A DNA stretch of 64,000 nt from Nitzschia sp. DOCU1 (Eukaryota; Bacillariophyta; Bacillariophyceae; Bacillariales; Bacillariaceae): NCBI GenBank assembly GCA_951394045.1, contig OX595987.1, positions 2,542,001-2,606,000 on the forward strand, in the 5' to 3' direction. Numbering within the stretch: position 1 is the stretch's first letter; the number at the start of each line of letters is the position of its first letter. Of the stretch, positions 1-8,481 are shown in pieces. Under the pieces are notes generated by a model. That model saw nothing but the letters and a program-made list of their open reading frames with translations. It was not told the DNA's origin and did no database searches. The position numbers were made by a program, and so were the translations under genes.

Positions 1-1
1 A

Positions 2-304
2 TCCTTTCCGTCGGGCCATGCCAGTCTCTCGTTTTGTGGACTCGGTCTTTTGTCATTTTATTTGGAGCGTCGATTTGGTGTATCGAAATTCCGCATACCA
101 AATCCCTCTCGTCCACCCACGACTGTTGGGTTTACAAGAATTGTATCCATACTGTGCAAAACGCCACTAGTCTTGGCAGGTTTCATTGCCGCCAGCCGGG
201 TGGTCGACAACAAACATTTTCCAGTGGACGTGGTGGGTGGTTCCGTCCTGGGCTTTTCTCTCAGCTTTTGGATTGATGGTATCTGGAACAACGAGCTCTC
301 CTAG
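2..304 (+). CDS. PAP2-family lipid phosphatase, 5' truncated by window edge
   Basis: The reading frame is open from base 2 to the TAG at 302-304, which is the last 100 residues of a PAP2 (type 2 phosphatidic acid phosphatase) protein. Two catalytic motifs are visible: FPSGH right at the start and S-R-x5-H-x3-D in SRVVDNKHFPVD. The KX6RP motif and the N-terminal membrane segments lie upstream of the window. It closely resembles the complete gene at 829-1838 (both have the SLSFCGLGLL and VLAGFIAASR-like stretches), so the two are a tandem pair. The linker between the two motifs is shorter here than in the neighbour. The family hydrolyses phosphatidate or related lipid phosphates in membranes. 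The real start lies outside the window. Confidence 0.85.
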   Translation, partial: SFPSGHASLSFCGLGLLSFYLERRFGVSKFRIPNPSRPPTTVGFTRIVSILCKTPLVLAGFIAASRVVDNKHFPVDVVGGSVLGFSLSFWIDGIWNNELS

Positions 305-828
305 CGTCAACGTCGAAAAGGATGGTCTAGATGGAGAGCTTGTTGGCTATATAAAAGACAGACTACTTTCGTAGCTTTGACGGTTGCAATTTGGGATACG
401 ACGCTCAATGTTTGTAGTTTTTGGGCCCACTGGAATGTTATTTCCGATTCGGAAATCACACTGATAACTGCAATGAGATATCTCGGGGCACGCTTTCAAG
501 GTACTAGCTAGTAGTAGGACCTAGATTTTTGTTGGATTCTACTGTATTTTGACATCGGTGATTGTTAATCCGTTTAGTCCTTTTGGTCAGACGAGTCGCA
601 GTGTCGTGCACTGCTGCCTGCGCTCGCGAGGCACGCAAGCTATGTGGATGAGAGACGACGAGCGACGAAAGAAAATGTGACTGATCACTCATTTTGATTG
701 TAGTGTTGTCTGCAACAAAGTCTTCTCCACGTTGTAGAAGAAAACAGTGCAAAGAGGATTTCTTCCTGGAGAACGGTACTGTAACTAGAAGAAGAAGAAG
801 AAAAAGTCGCCACATCTTAAGCGGGAAA
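305..828. other. Intergenic region between tandem PAP2 genes
   Basis: This 524-bp gap separates the stop of the first PAP2 gene from the ATG of the second. It must hold the 3' end of one and the promoter and 5' UTR of the other. A GAA-rich tract lies at about 788-803, just upstream of the start codon. No other element is recognisable. Confidence 0.5.
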
Positions 829-1838
829 ATGACGGATCTTGTAAACGAGAATGCAGCAGCTGATAACCGAAACGGGTTGCTCTCAGCCGACGATGCTACG
901 GCTGGAAACCAAGTGCGGCGTCTTTATAGGGATGACTTGAAAGCATATTTTCATTCCGTGGAAGCTCTGGAGCTCGGGTTCTCCCTGTCGATTGTTGTGG
1001 CAGGAATTGTGATGAAATATGCTGAGCCAGATCCAAGACAAAGACCAATTCCTTATCAGTATTTGGAATCTACGGGCGACTACATTGTCAACCAAGTTAA
1101 CAATGAAATATTTGAGGGTGACACTGTCTCAAGTACGTGAAAGATGATGATCTGTTGGAAATGAAGCATCTTGGCACCTTACTGTGATTTTCTTGACGTT
1201 AGGTACTGCGCTGTTTCTTCTCGCAACAGTACTACCCCTTGGAGCTCAACTGTAAGTGCTACTTGCGGACGATGTCTCGACGAATAAAAATGTGCTGGCC
1301 TTGCTAATGCTTGCGATTCAGTGCGCTAAGTTGTTTCTTGGGGGGCACTGCTATACATAAGACGCTATGTGTGTATTGCACTGGACTAGGACTGACGGAG
1401 ATTCTAACAAACGCGGTAAAGGTATATGTTGGATACTTGCGGCCCATCTTCTATGACATTTGCGTACCAGACGATACCTACGAAAACTGCACAAGTGGTG
1501 AAGACAACGGAGTTAGAGTGTCATTTCCCTCAGGTCATTCCAGTTTATCGTTTTGTGGCCTAGGGCTGCTAGCTTTCTTCCTGGAGCGCCGCTATGGAGT
1601 ATCTAGTCTTCGAAAGTGGAACCAAGATCCTACTAGTGGCGAGCTACATTTGATCCAAATCCAACCCGTACGAATGGAACGGGTCTTTTCAGTCATTAGC
1701 TACGCTCCGTTTTTATTGGCAGGATTTATTGCTGCCAGTCGAGTTGCAGACAACAAGCATTTTCCCGCCGACGTGGTTGGTGGGTCTATATTGGGAGCTT
1801 CAATAGCAAAAATGGTACACGGAGTATGGTACGATTAA
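829..1838 (+). CDS. PAP2-family phosphatidate phosphatase / lipid phosphate phosphatase
   Basis: Deduced exons are 829-1132, 1203-1251 and 1322-1838, with 70-nt introns flanked by GTACGT..TTAG and GTAAGT..TCAG. They give a 289-residue protein. All three PAP2 signature motifs are present: K-x6-RP (KVYVGYLRP), FPSGH, and S-R-x5-H-x3-D in SRVADNKHFPAD. Six hydrophobic segments fit the usual LPP topology, and the 49-nt exon 2 encodes one of them (TALFLLATVLPLGAQL). The family dephosphorylates phosphatidate, lysophosphatidate or diacylglycerol pyrophosphate, supplying diacylglycerol for membrane or storage lipid. ATG 829 is used; the upstream in-frame extension to 694 would start at TTG. The partial tandem copy lies immediately upstream. 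The substrate cannot be told from sequence. Confidence 0.88.
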
Positions 1839-2457
1839 GCGCAGAGAAAAGTAGTCTTTCTCATCAGAAAATCGTCTCTGTTACATAATGAAACCCGACG
1901 GAGTATGGTTTCGCCTCGTTGTGGTTTCTTATCAGTAAATTCGGTCCGTTTCCAGAGAGTAAAGACGTCCGAGTAGAAAAAGCAAATGGTGGAACAAAAT
2001 AGAGTGATCGGGCAAAGATCAGGTCGGCCTGACAATGCCGCAACATAGTAGGCGCTATTGATTCATTTTTCTCTCCCTTTAATGCTGGCTTTGGGTTGAC
2101 AGGCTCAACTTCACTCACGAACGAGGTCACGTGTCGCTCCCAGTCGTGGATGTCTGAATCGAGGCAGTCGAAATGGAGTTTTCGGATCGCAAAAATCTGG
2201 CGCGCGCCCAGTCGTAGCACACAATAGTCTCTCTTTCGTCGTTGGATGATTGACAATGCTTGATTCGTGGGACGATGACAGTCTCCCTCTGTTCGTAGAC
2301 AACGTTTCCTTTACAGCTCTTTGAACAGTGATATCTTTTCCTTTCAACTGTTAAGTGCAACTAGCCAGCCGTTCGACAGTGGATTCGCAATCGGCTCCAC
2401 AACAACTCAACGGTTTTTCAAAGAATTCCGACTTGCACCTAGTTATTAGGCAGAATA
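1839..2457. other. Intergenic region
   Basis: This 619-bp gap lies between the PAP2 gene and the RING gene. It contains only overlapping short reading frames without ATG starts or recognisable domains. It presumably holds the promoter of the RING gene. Confidence 0.4.
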
Positions 2458-3368
2458 ATGGGAAACCGATTTCCGTTCGGGCGACTCTTGCTTTCAGGAA
2501 ACGAAGATGGTCGGAATTTCTGGCTTGGTACCGAACATCAGCGCAGCTTGGATTCGCATTTCCCTAGCTGTTCGGATGAACTGCTTGATTGGACCTTTGA
2601 GGCATCCGTGATGTTTCACTTATATCTCCGTAAGGGCGTTTCGAGAAGAGGCGCTAAGATGGACAAGGATCCAGCAGTCAATGCTCCAGAATCAATCACT
2701 TTTATTCCCTATGTTCTAACATCTTCGTGTGAAGACGTCCAGAAGATACCGTCGATGAACATGCTTGATCGCCTTCGCTTTTTTGCCGAGAATGTAAGTT
2801 GTCGTTTCTTCCATGTGGATGACGATTTGGAACGTTTCCTTATTCTACCTTATGCATGATGTACTGATAGGTCATGATAGTTGTGTTCGCATCGGGTCGA
2901 CAGCCAGCGATTGTCACACTCCAAGAATTTCTGTCCATTCACGTTTTACTGGTTCGTTATCTTGAATTGCTAAAGACAATGAGAGCAGAGTCACCGGAAC
3001 AATCGAAACAACTTTGCTCTATATGCCTTAGTGACGAATCAAAGATGATCGTTTTGTCATGCTCCCATGGTCTTTGCACCAAGTGTCACAAGAAATGGGT
3101 GTCGCGTCAGCTGAATTGTCCCTTTTGCCGCCAGAACTTTCAGAGGGGCACGGTATACACAAACCAATGGGAATTACTTGAATGGAAACCCAAGGACGCG
3201 ATTGAAGATATTGTGATCCTAGAGGGGAAACTAGAAAATGCGTGGTGTTCGATGGATTTCTCGTCAACTGCGGACGAACTTTTGGCTGCATACAAGCAGA
3301 TGGGGCGGACGATTGGGATCATTCAGGACGAAGATGGCACTCTGATAGTGGAAAAGAATCCTGTCTAA
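2458..3368 (+). CDS. RING-finger protein, probable E3 ubiquitin ligase (AIRP2-like)
   Basis: Exons 2458-2793 and 2871-3368 are joined by a 77-nt intron (GTAAGT..ATAG, phase 0), giving 277 residues. A C3HC4 RING lies at about residues 161-198: CSICLSDE, then CSHGLCTKC, then CPFC. The tryptophan in HKKW sits at the usual E2-contact position. The N-terminal half has no named domain, but its pattern around HFPSCSDELLDW and the spacing to the RING recall plant AIRP2-type cytosolic RING ligases; that assignment is inference. ATG 2458 is the first in frame after a TAG at 2440. The gene converges with the E2 gene at 3422-4084, only 53 bp away, so it may work with that E2. Confidence 0.75.
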
Positions 3369-3421
3369 AAAGGTATGTATTGTTGTATCAAATCCTAACA
3401 AAAAACCGTATTGCTTTCGTC

Positions 3422-4084
3422 TCATATTCCACCCAATAGCTCACCTACAGCTGCGCTTTCGTCCCAGTTGTGCTTCTCTAACGCCTTCAACGCACTCGCC
3501 CTGTCGAATCCCATTTCGCACACCCTCGTAATGGCATCTTCCTTGTTCATTGGCTTCGCATAAGTATCCGTCCAGAATTTAGCAGTTTTGTCGAATTTCT
3601 TTCGGTCAGAGAGGTACATCTTCGCAACTTCGGCATCCTGGGGATCTCCCGGCTCCGGCGAACACATTAAAGCCTGGAGCGACAGCAGAGCCGTCTTAAT
3701 AGTCAGCGCCGGACTCCACTGGTCTTTTAGAATATCCTGCGTTTCAAAAAAGAAGAAAATTAGATGCACATGGCGAGACGCTTTAATCCAAACGCCGAAA
3801 ACCGATCTTACCAGGCAAATTGCTCCTGTTTGAGACGAAATATTAGGATGCCAGATCTTTGTTAAAAATTTCATCTTTGGCGGCTCGAACGGATATTGCT
3901 TTGGGATCTGGATATCGATCTCAAAAACGCCTCCTTCATAGCAAGTCCCGACTGGTCCTTGTATTGTTCCCTTAAGCTGTCGGAGGTTGCCTGGCGTCAC
4001 AGGAACTGCCTTCACTCCTGACGTTTTATCATCTTTGCCGACCTCGGTCAATTCCTTCGTCAGCCGTCCATTCGCAGATGCCAT
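3422..4084 (-). CDS. Ubiquitin-conjugating enzyme E2 with C-terminal UBA domain (UBE2K/Ubc1 type)
   Basis: Exons on the minus strand are 4084-3812 and 3736-3422, with a 75-nt intron at 3811-3737, giving 195 residues. The UBC fold spans roughly residues 5-150, with the HPN tripeptide at 79-81 and catalytic cysteine C90 in GAIC, followed after splicing by LDILKDQWSP. A UBA domain follows at about 155-195 (AITRVCEMGFDRASALKALE). This arrangement is that of human E2-25K/UBE2K and yeast Ubc1, which build K48-linked ubiquitin chains. The intron has no in-frame stop and its length is a multiple of three, so retention would insert 25 residues one residue after the active-site cysteine. Two RING genes flank it. 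Confidence 0.92.
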   Translation of the reverse strand: MASANGRLTKELTEVGKDDKTSGVKAVPVTPGNLRQLKGTIQGPVGTCYEGGVFEIDIQIPKQYPFEPPKMKFLTKIWHPNISSQTGAICLVRSVFGVWIKASRHVHLIFFFFETQDILKDQWSPALTIKTALLSLQALMCSPEPGDPQDAEVAKMYLSDRKKFDKTAKFWTDTYAKPMNKEDAITRVCEMGFDRASALKALEKHNWDESAAVGELLGGI

Positions 4085-4655
4085 TCTCGCGCAGATTATC
4101 TAGTAGTTGTCGAAAGAAGCTAATATGATAGTCAAACAAACGATAGGTCATTGATGTGTACTACTAACGCATCGTACAACAAAGGAAGCGACAGCAAGGC
4201 CATTTCCTGCTTGGTGGCATCTCGCCTCTTGTCATCACGCTTTCTCGCTTTCCAACCGACGGCCGTCGTTTTTGCGCGCGCCCCGAGAGGAAGGTAGGAT
4301 AACTACATATGGTCAGTACTCTCGTATGTATTCTACTACGGCTATGGTACGCTCACTGATCGCGCCAGCAAACATTTCCAACTATACAGTTTTGAATATT
4401 TGGATCGGACCGTTTTGTTGCCACATGCTTTAGCTTTGGGCGATCACATTCTTTATTCGGGTTTCTCTCAACCAAGAAATATCTTCTGTAGGTGGAGAAG
4501 AGTGACTCTAAAGGAAACTCTCCAACCTAAAGCGACAAAGATCGGAGTGATTGTAAGAGACTTTTAACTCGAGAACTGGAACTGCGACGCCATTCATTGT
4601 TCATATCAAAAGTTGCTTGTCTGATCGATTTTCCCTGCAGGCGACGAAAAGCATC
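4085..4655. other. Head-to-head gap between E2 and RING-H2 genes
   Basis: This 571-bp gap lies between two divergently oriented start codons and probably holds both promoters. A pyrimidine-rich tract ending TTCCCTGCAG at 4631-4640, just before the RING-H2 ATG, looks like a 3' splice site. A 5' UTR intron is therefore possible. Confidence 0.4.
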
Positions 4656-5435
4656 ATGAACTTCACCCCGCCACCCCAAGACGACAATGTTGAGATTCAG
4701 CCAAGTTCTCCGACGAAAGCTGAGAGGTTTGAACCTGCAACAGCAGACGATTCGTTTGCACTTTCACCTGCAACAATGAGGCTGTTGGATGAGTCTCGAG
4801 AGGCTGGTGATCCAAAGACCCCACCGAGAGGCCATACCGAATCGTCGGACTTCCAGCGAGAAAATGCCGCAGACGAAGAGGCCGAATCAGGTGATGCTGA
4901 AGAAGACGAAGAAAGACGTCGTCGGGAAGAAGAAGAGTCGCTTGCTCTTGCCCGAGCTCTGATGGCAGAAGAAGCCATGGCTGTTTCCTATCATATGTCC
5001 GTAGACTATCTGCGGCACAACCGTGACCAGTTTTCGGAAGATGATCTGGCCGCATTGCAAGCTGCAATGGAGGAGGAGGACGTCGAAGAGGAAGCCGAAG
5101 AGGATGATGGTGTAATGTCCTATGAGCTTATGCTTCGACTAGGGGAACAGTTGGGGGATGTCAAGTCGGAGCGCTGGTCTAGAATCGCACAGGAGAAGAT
5201 TAGTGAATTGCCTACTTTTCAATTCGAGCCTGATGCAGTCAAAGACAAGGACGAAAACGACAGCGAGGTCAAATGCCTCGTATGCCAATTCGCTTACGAG
5301 AAGGATGAGTCCCTGCGTCGACTACGATGTGGACACTGTTTCCACCGGGACTGTATCGATCAATGGCTTCAATCAAAGGATTTCTGCTGTTATTGCCGAA
5401 CACCCATCATCGAAGAAGACAACAGTGCCAACTAG
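4656..5435 (+). CDS. RING-H2 finger protein, probable E3 ubiquitin ligase
   Basis: A single exon encodes 259 residues from ATG 4656. The open frame extends to a TTG at 4617, but that is not a plausible start. The C-terminus, about residues 207-248, is a RING-H2 domain: CLVC, then CGHCFH with the two zinc-binding histidines, RDCIDQW, and a final C-x2-C. Upstream is a long acidic, glutamate-rich region with a probable coiled coil (EEDEERRRREEEESLALARA). No membrane segment is seen, so it is a soluble RING-H2 protein. The family transfers ubiquitin from an E2 to bound substrates. The E2 gene lies head-to-head 571 bp away. The substrate is unknown. Confidence 0.8.
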   Translation: MNFTPPPQDDNVEIQPSSPTKAERFEPATADDSFALSPATMRLLDESREAGDPKTPPRGHTESSDFQRENAADEEAESGDAEEDEERRRREEEESLALARALMAEEAMAVSYHMSVDYLRHNRDQFSEDDLAALQAAMEEEDVEEEAEEDDGVMSYELMLRLGEQLGDVKSERWSRIAQEKISELPTFQFEPDAVKDKDENDSEVKCLVCQFAYEKDESLRRLRCGHCFHRDCIDQWLQSKDFCCYCRTPIIEEDNSAN

Positions 5436-5859
5436 AGTGGAGCCGGGTCAAGATTCTGAGTGCTCACCGGGAGTTTGAGTCTGCTAGAACTAATAGGCTG
5501 CAAGTATGGTCATCTTTTGGCTTGGCTACACCAAAGGACACACAATACTAATCTTTTAGAGAACAAAGGCTATGCTTCATTTCTGAATCCCACCACTCGG
5601 AAGCTCGGGTATAGAAGATATAATTCACTTATCTTTTAAAGACAAAGACTATTCTTCATTTCTGGATTACCGCACCAGACTGCCTTCTTGCAGGCGAGGA
5701 GATCTGTTCAGTCGATGGTCAAGGTGACAAATAGACGAAGTGGTGGTATCCACCTTAGATCTCGATCGACGATGTCATGGACACCATCGCATATTCGCCG
5801 AGAGGCAAATAATCAGTGCAGGATCAAGCGGAAGAGATGACAGATTGTTCGTATTGTTT
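5436..5859. other. Intergenic region (convergent 3' ends)
   Basis: This 424-bp gap lies between the stops of two convergent genes. It carries an imperfect tandem repeat, annotated separately, and nothing else recognisable. Confidence 0.5.
5551..5690. repeat. Imperfect tandem repeat, about 80-bp period
   Basis: A stretch beginning ATCTTTTAGAGAACAAAGGC at 5551 recurs in diverged form at 5631 (ATCTTTTAAAGACAAAGACT). In both, CTTCATTTCTG follows. The second unit is incomplete at its 3' end. It lies just downstream of the RING-H2 stop, so it is probably in that 3' UTR. Confidence 0.7.
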
Positions 5860-6525
5860 TCATCGAATGTCAAAAGTGCTGATCTCTCTCCATTGTCTTA
5901 CTCCCTCTGTAGTTGCTGGATCCGTACGCCATAAGGAAAGTTTGTAAGCATGAAACGGGGACACCGGTTCCACTTCCGACTTGTCTGGTACATCTTCGAC
6001 TCCGTAAAAGAGCGACAAATGTGGGTATACCGCTGGCGCAGGGAACGTCCAGTCTTCTGTGTCCATTCCTAACAACGCCCGCGACCTTTGACACAGGTTC
6101 AAAAAGGGAGCGGATACTTCCGCAGTCAAGTAGAGCGCCTGGTTCCAGACTCCGGCGGAATATGGGGTAGGGCTAAGCGATATTGGGATTTCACCAAAAC
6201 CTTTTAGCCCGTCTTCAAGACCCTTTGCAATCGCCATGGCATGAGCTTCCGACGGACAAGAAAAGCCTCCTACCACAGTAATGTGCGGTGCAAACATGGG
6301 GCCCCTTTTCCCATTCTCCGCAAGACGGTCCATTTGTTCTTTGATTTTCTCATTTTCCCCTTCGGGTGGAATCAACCATAGCGAAAGAGAGATTGGTTTG
6401 GACTCTGTTTCTCGTCTTAACTTTTTCCCTGGTGCCGATTCACTAACAAGTAAAGCTGCCGCGCGGTACCGGATCAACCACAGAAGCGACACCAGAAGAA
6501 AGGAAAGACATGTCAGCATGAACAT
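5860..6525 (-). CDS. 2H phosphoesterase-family cyclic phosphodiesterase
   Basis: A single exon encodes 221 residues from ATG 6525. Residues 1-27 are a strongly hydrophobic signal peptide or membrane anchor (TCLSFLLVSLLWLI). The rest carries the two H-x-T/S motifs that define the 2H superfamily: H81-I-T in APHITVVGGF and H169-L-S in YPHLSLFYG. The spacing fits plant and yeast cyclic phosphodiesterase (CPD1 type), which opens ADP-ribose 1'',2''-cyclic phosphate, a by-product of tRNA splicing, or other nucleoside 2',3'-cyclic phosphates. The anchor would place the domain in or facing the secretory system, which is unusual for this enzyme. The substrate is inferred from the family only. Confidence 0.78.
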   Translation of the reverse strand: MFMLTCLSFLLVSLLWLIRYRAAALLVSESAPGKKLRRETESKPISLSLWLIPPEGENEKIKEQMDRLAENGKRGPMFAPHITVVGGFSCPSEAHAMAIAKGLEDGLKGFGEIPISLSPTPYSAGVWNQALYLTAEVSAPFLNLCQRSRALLGMDTEDWTFPAPAVYPHLSLFYGVEDVPDKSEVEPVSPFHAYKLSLWRTDPATTEGVRQWREISTFDIR

Positions 6526-7046
6526 TTATACGGCTCTCTGTTGTATATACGTCAAACGTAGGAGATGATGAAGGGAGACTCTTTGGGTGATGTTATTGGA
6601 ATGAATCAAGAAAGAAAAGAAAGAGTTGTCCAAATTTTTGTTTCAGCGAGCAATCAGCACGTTCACACGTGGTGATTGGAATGCCGTCGGTTCCCTTTCC
6701 ACGAGCGACTCCGACTGCTCAGGTCCCACAAGTACGCAAAATCTTCGTGAAGTTCCTTTTCACGATCGGCAGTTCATCGAATGGTTCCCAATTTCAGTCA
6801 GCGCGTATCGCGCGAAAGTACCTTTGTGACTCACGTGACTACAGTGCCAATAGTTCAATCTCCGGCTGATGGTTAGGGTAAATTGATTCTTTCTAGTAGC
6901 CGAAGAAGCAGATCGTAGTATTGCCGTACCGAAGATTGTGTAACCAAAATACTCAAAACAAAAAATAGCTGACTTTTTTCTACACTGAATAGTGCTAGCA
7001 AGTGCGGCGGAGAAATCGCTCGACATGAGATGAAACCAGATCTCAA
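6526..7046. other. Intergenic region
   Basis: This 521-bp gap lies between two minus-strand genes and holds the 5' region of the phosphoesterase gene. Short reading frames on both strands lack domains and are probably chance. Confidence 0.4.
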
Positions 7047-7998
7047 CTATTTCTTCAGCCGCCCAACAATCGGATATCCCTTTTTCTCTTCAAACGTTTT
7101 AATCCAATCATCCAGAACCTTTTTCTGTTTCTCTTCGAGATCATCCACACTTGTATTCTCCATGTCAGCGGGGTCGAAACTCATCTTTGCCAAAGCCCGG
7201 GAAACATCCTTTCCAGCGAACCGGTTGTAACCGCCCCCTGGTCCGTAGAACTCCACGCCTCCAAACGAAGTATCAAAAACTTTATCGCCGGCACCAACAT
7301 AGATGGGTGCAGCAGCATAGCCTTCTGGTACCTCCCCGTCTCCTGAATTCTGCGCCAAGTCGTCCTTCGTCAGAATCCTGGACGTCAAAGATTTTAATTT
7401 CTCGTCTGGCACAAGGCGCCCCTTGATGGGGTAATTTCTGTAGTAGGTGAATTTCTCTATCCATCCATCAAGCTCTGTTTTCTCGCCATGGTTCAAAGTT
7501 TCACATCCAGCCAAATCGTCCAAATGCGCCGTATCAAATGACATTTTGGCCAACGCTACTCCACACTCATGCCCAGCGAAGGCCTCGTAAGGTCCATTTG
7601 GGCCGTAAAAATTTCTTCCATCTGAAACATCAAAGACTATTCCGTTCACTGACAAATAAACAGGTTTGTCGTCGCCCGTCTTTTCATCCTTCTTTCCGTC
7701 AAAGTGTGACAATTGTTTCAGCGTAAAGTTTCGAGGAGGATCTGGTTTCTCTTCCTCCTCTTGGTTGTTTGAAACGGTAGGTGGCGGATGAGCGTTCATC
7801 CAACGATGTCCCACAAGCACCACTGCTACAATAAATATATACTGCAAAATAAATAGGGAGAAGAATTTGTGAGCATCACTTTACCAGTCGGGGGCATTGC
7901 TGATGTTTCAACAAAATTATGCTTACCCCTGAGCTGCCTTGGATGCCAGTGAATTGGTCGATGGATGCAGCAAGCCTTTGCACCAAGGAATGTATCAT
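7047..7998 (-). CDS. Membrane-anchored protein with two cytochrome b5-like (MAPR) heme/steroid-binding domains
   Basis: Exons 7998-7927 and 7841-7047 are joined by an 85-nt intron (GTAAGC..GCAG, phase 0), giving 288 residues. The 24-residue first exon supplies the only ATG. A hydrophobic segment (YIFIVAVVLVG) follows at about 25-36. Two cytochrome b5-like domains of the membrane-associated progesterone receptor type lie at about 60-150 and 175-275. Each has a VFD(V/T)S-like strand, an FYGPxGxY motif and a F-A-G-x-(D/E)-x-(S/G)-x-A-L-A-K-M-S-F-D block. Most PGRMC/Dap1 proteins have only one such domain. Family members bind heme and support P450 and sterol metabolism at the ER. Heme binding by each half is inference. 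Confidence 0.82.
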
Positions 7999-8481
7999 GC
8001 CTTCCGAGATTATGATAGTTGTGCTATCCCTACTAGAAAGTCTGTCGACGACGAAATCGTAAAGTTCCGGAATATGTTACGAAAAGGAAGCGAAAGATTT
8101 GGCGGCGTTCGGATGCTGTTGCCCGCACCAAAGCGTTTTGGGCGTTCGCCCGCCTGTACGAGAATGACGCCGACGCGCGCCTTTTACTCTGATGACGTGA
8201 GATTCAGTAATGACGATTTGCTATGGTACATGTGGTGGAGCATAGTTAAAGCAGCATGGAAGTAAAAGAGTATCGGCAATTGTCAATACTCTAGACTACG
8301 AAAAAGTTCCTATTCCCATGGTACAGTTCAAGGGGGCATGATGCTGTATGCGGAAGGTCTGCGTGGTGATTGGCCCAACGATGGCCCCTTGCTACGCGTG
8401 TGAGCGCTAAACCACTGCCGTCCTGCGATATCGTGATGGTTTGGCAAAGAAATCGCTCCTTTTAAAGCGATGTAAACGTCC
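7999..8481. other. Intergenic region
   Basis: This 483-bp gap lies between the 3' end of the sugar transporter and the start of the MAPR gene, both on the minus strand. No element is recognised. Confidence 0.4.

Noticed and set aside
504..815. 103-codon minus-strand frame with a hydrophobic start
   Set aside because: It is antisense to the 5' region of the second PAP2 gene. It has no domain, and its hydrophobic start is the reverse complement of the GAA-rich tract upstream of that gene.
1864..2256. 130-codon minus-strand frame between the PAP2 and RING genes
   Set aside because: It has no ATG near its start, no domain and no codon pattern of a real gene. It is probably chance in an intergenic region.
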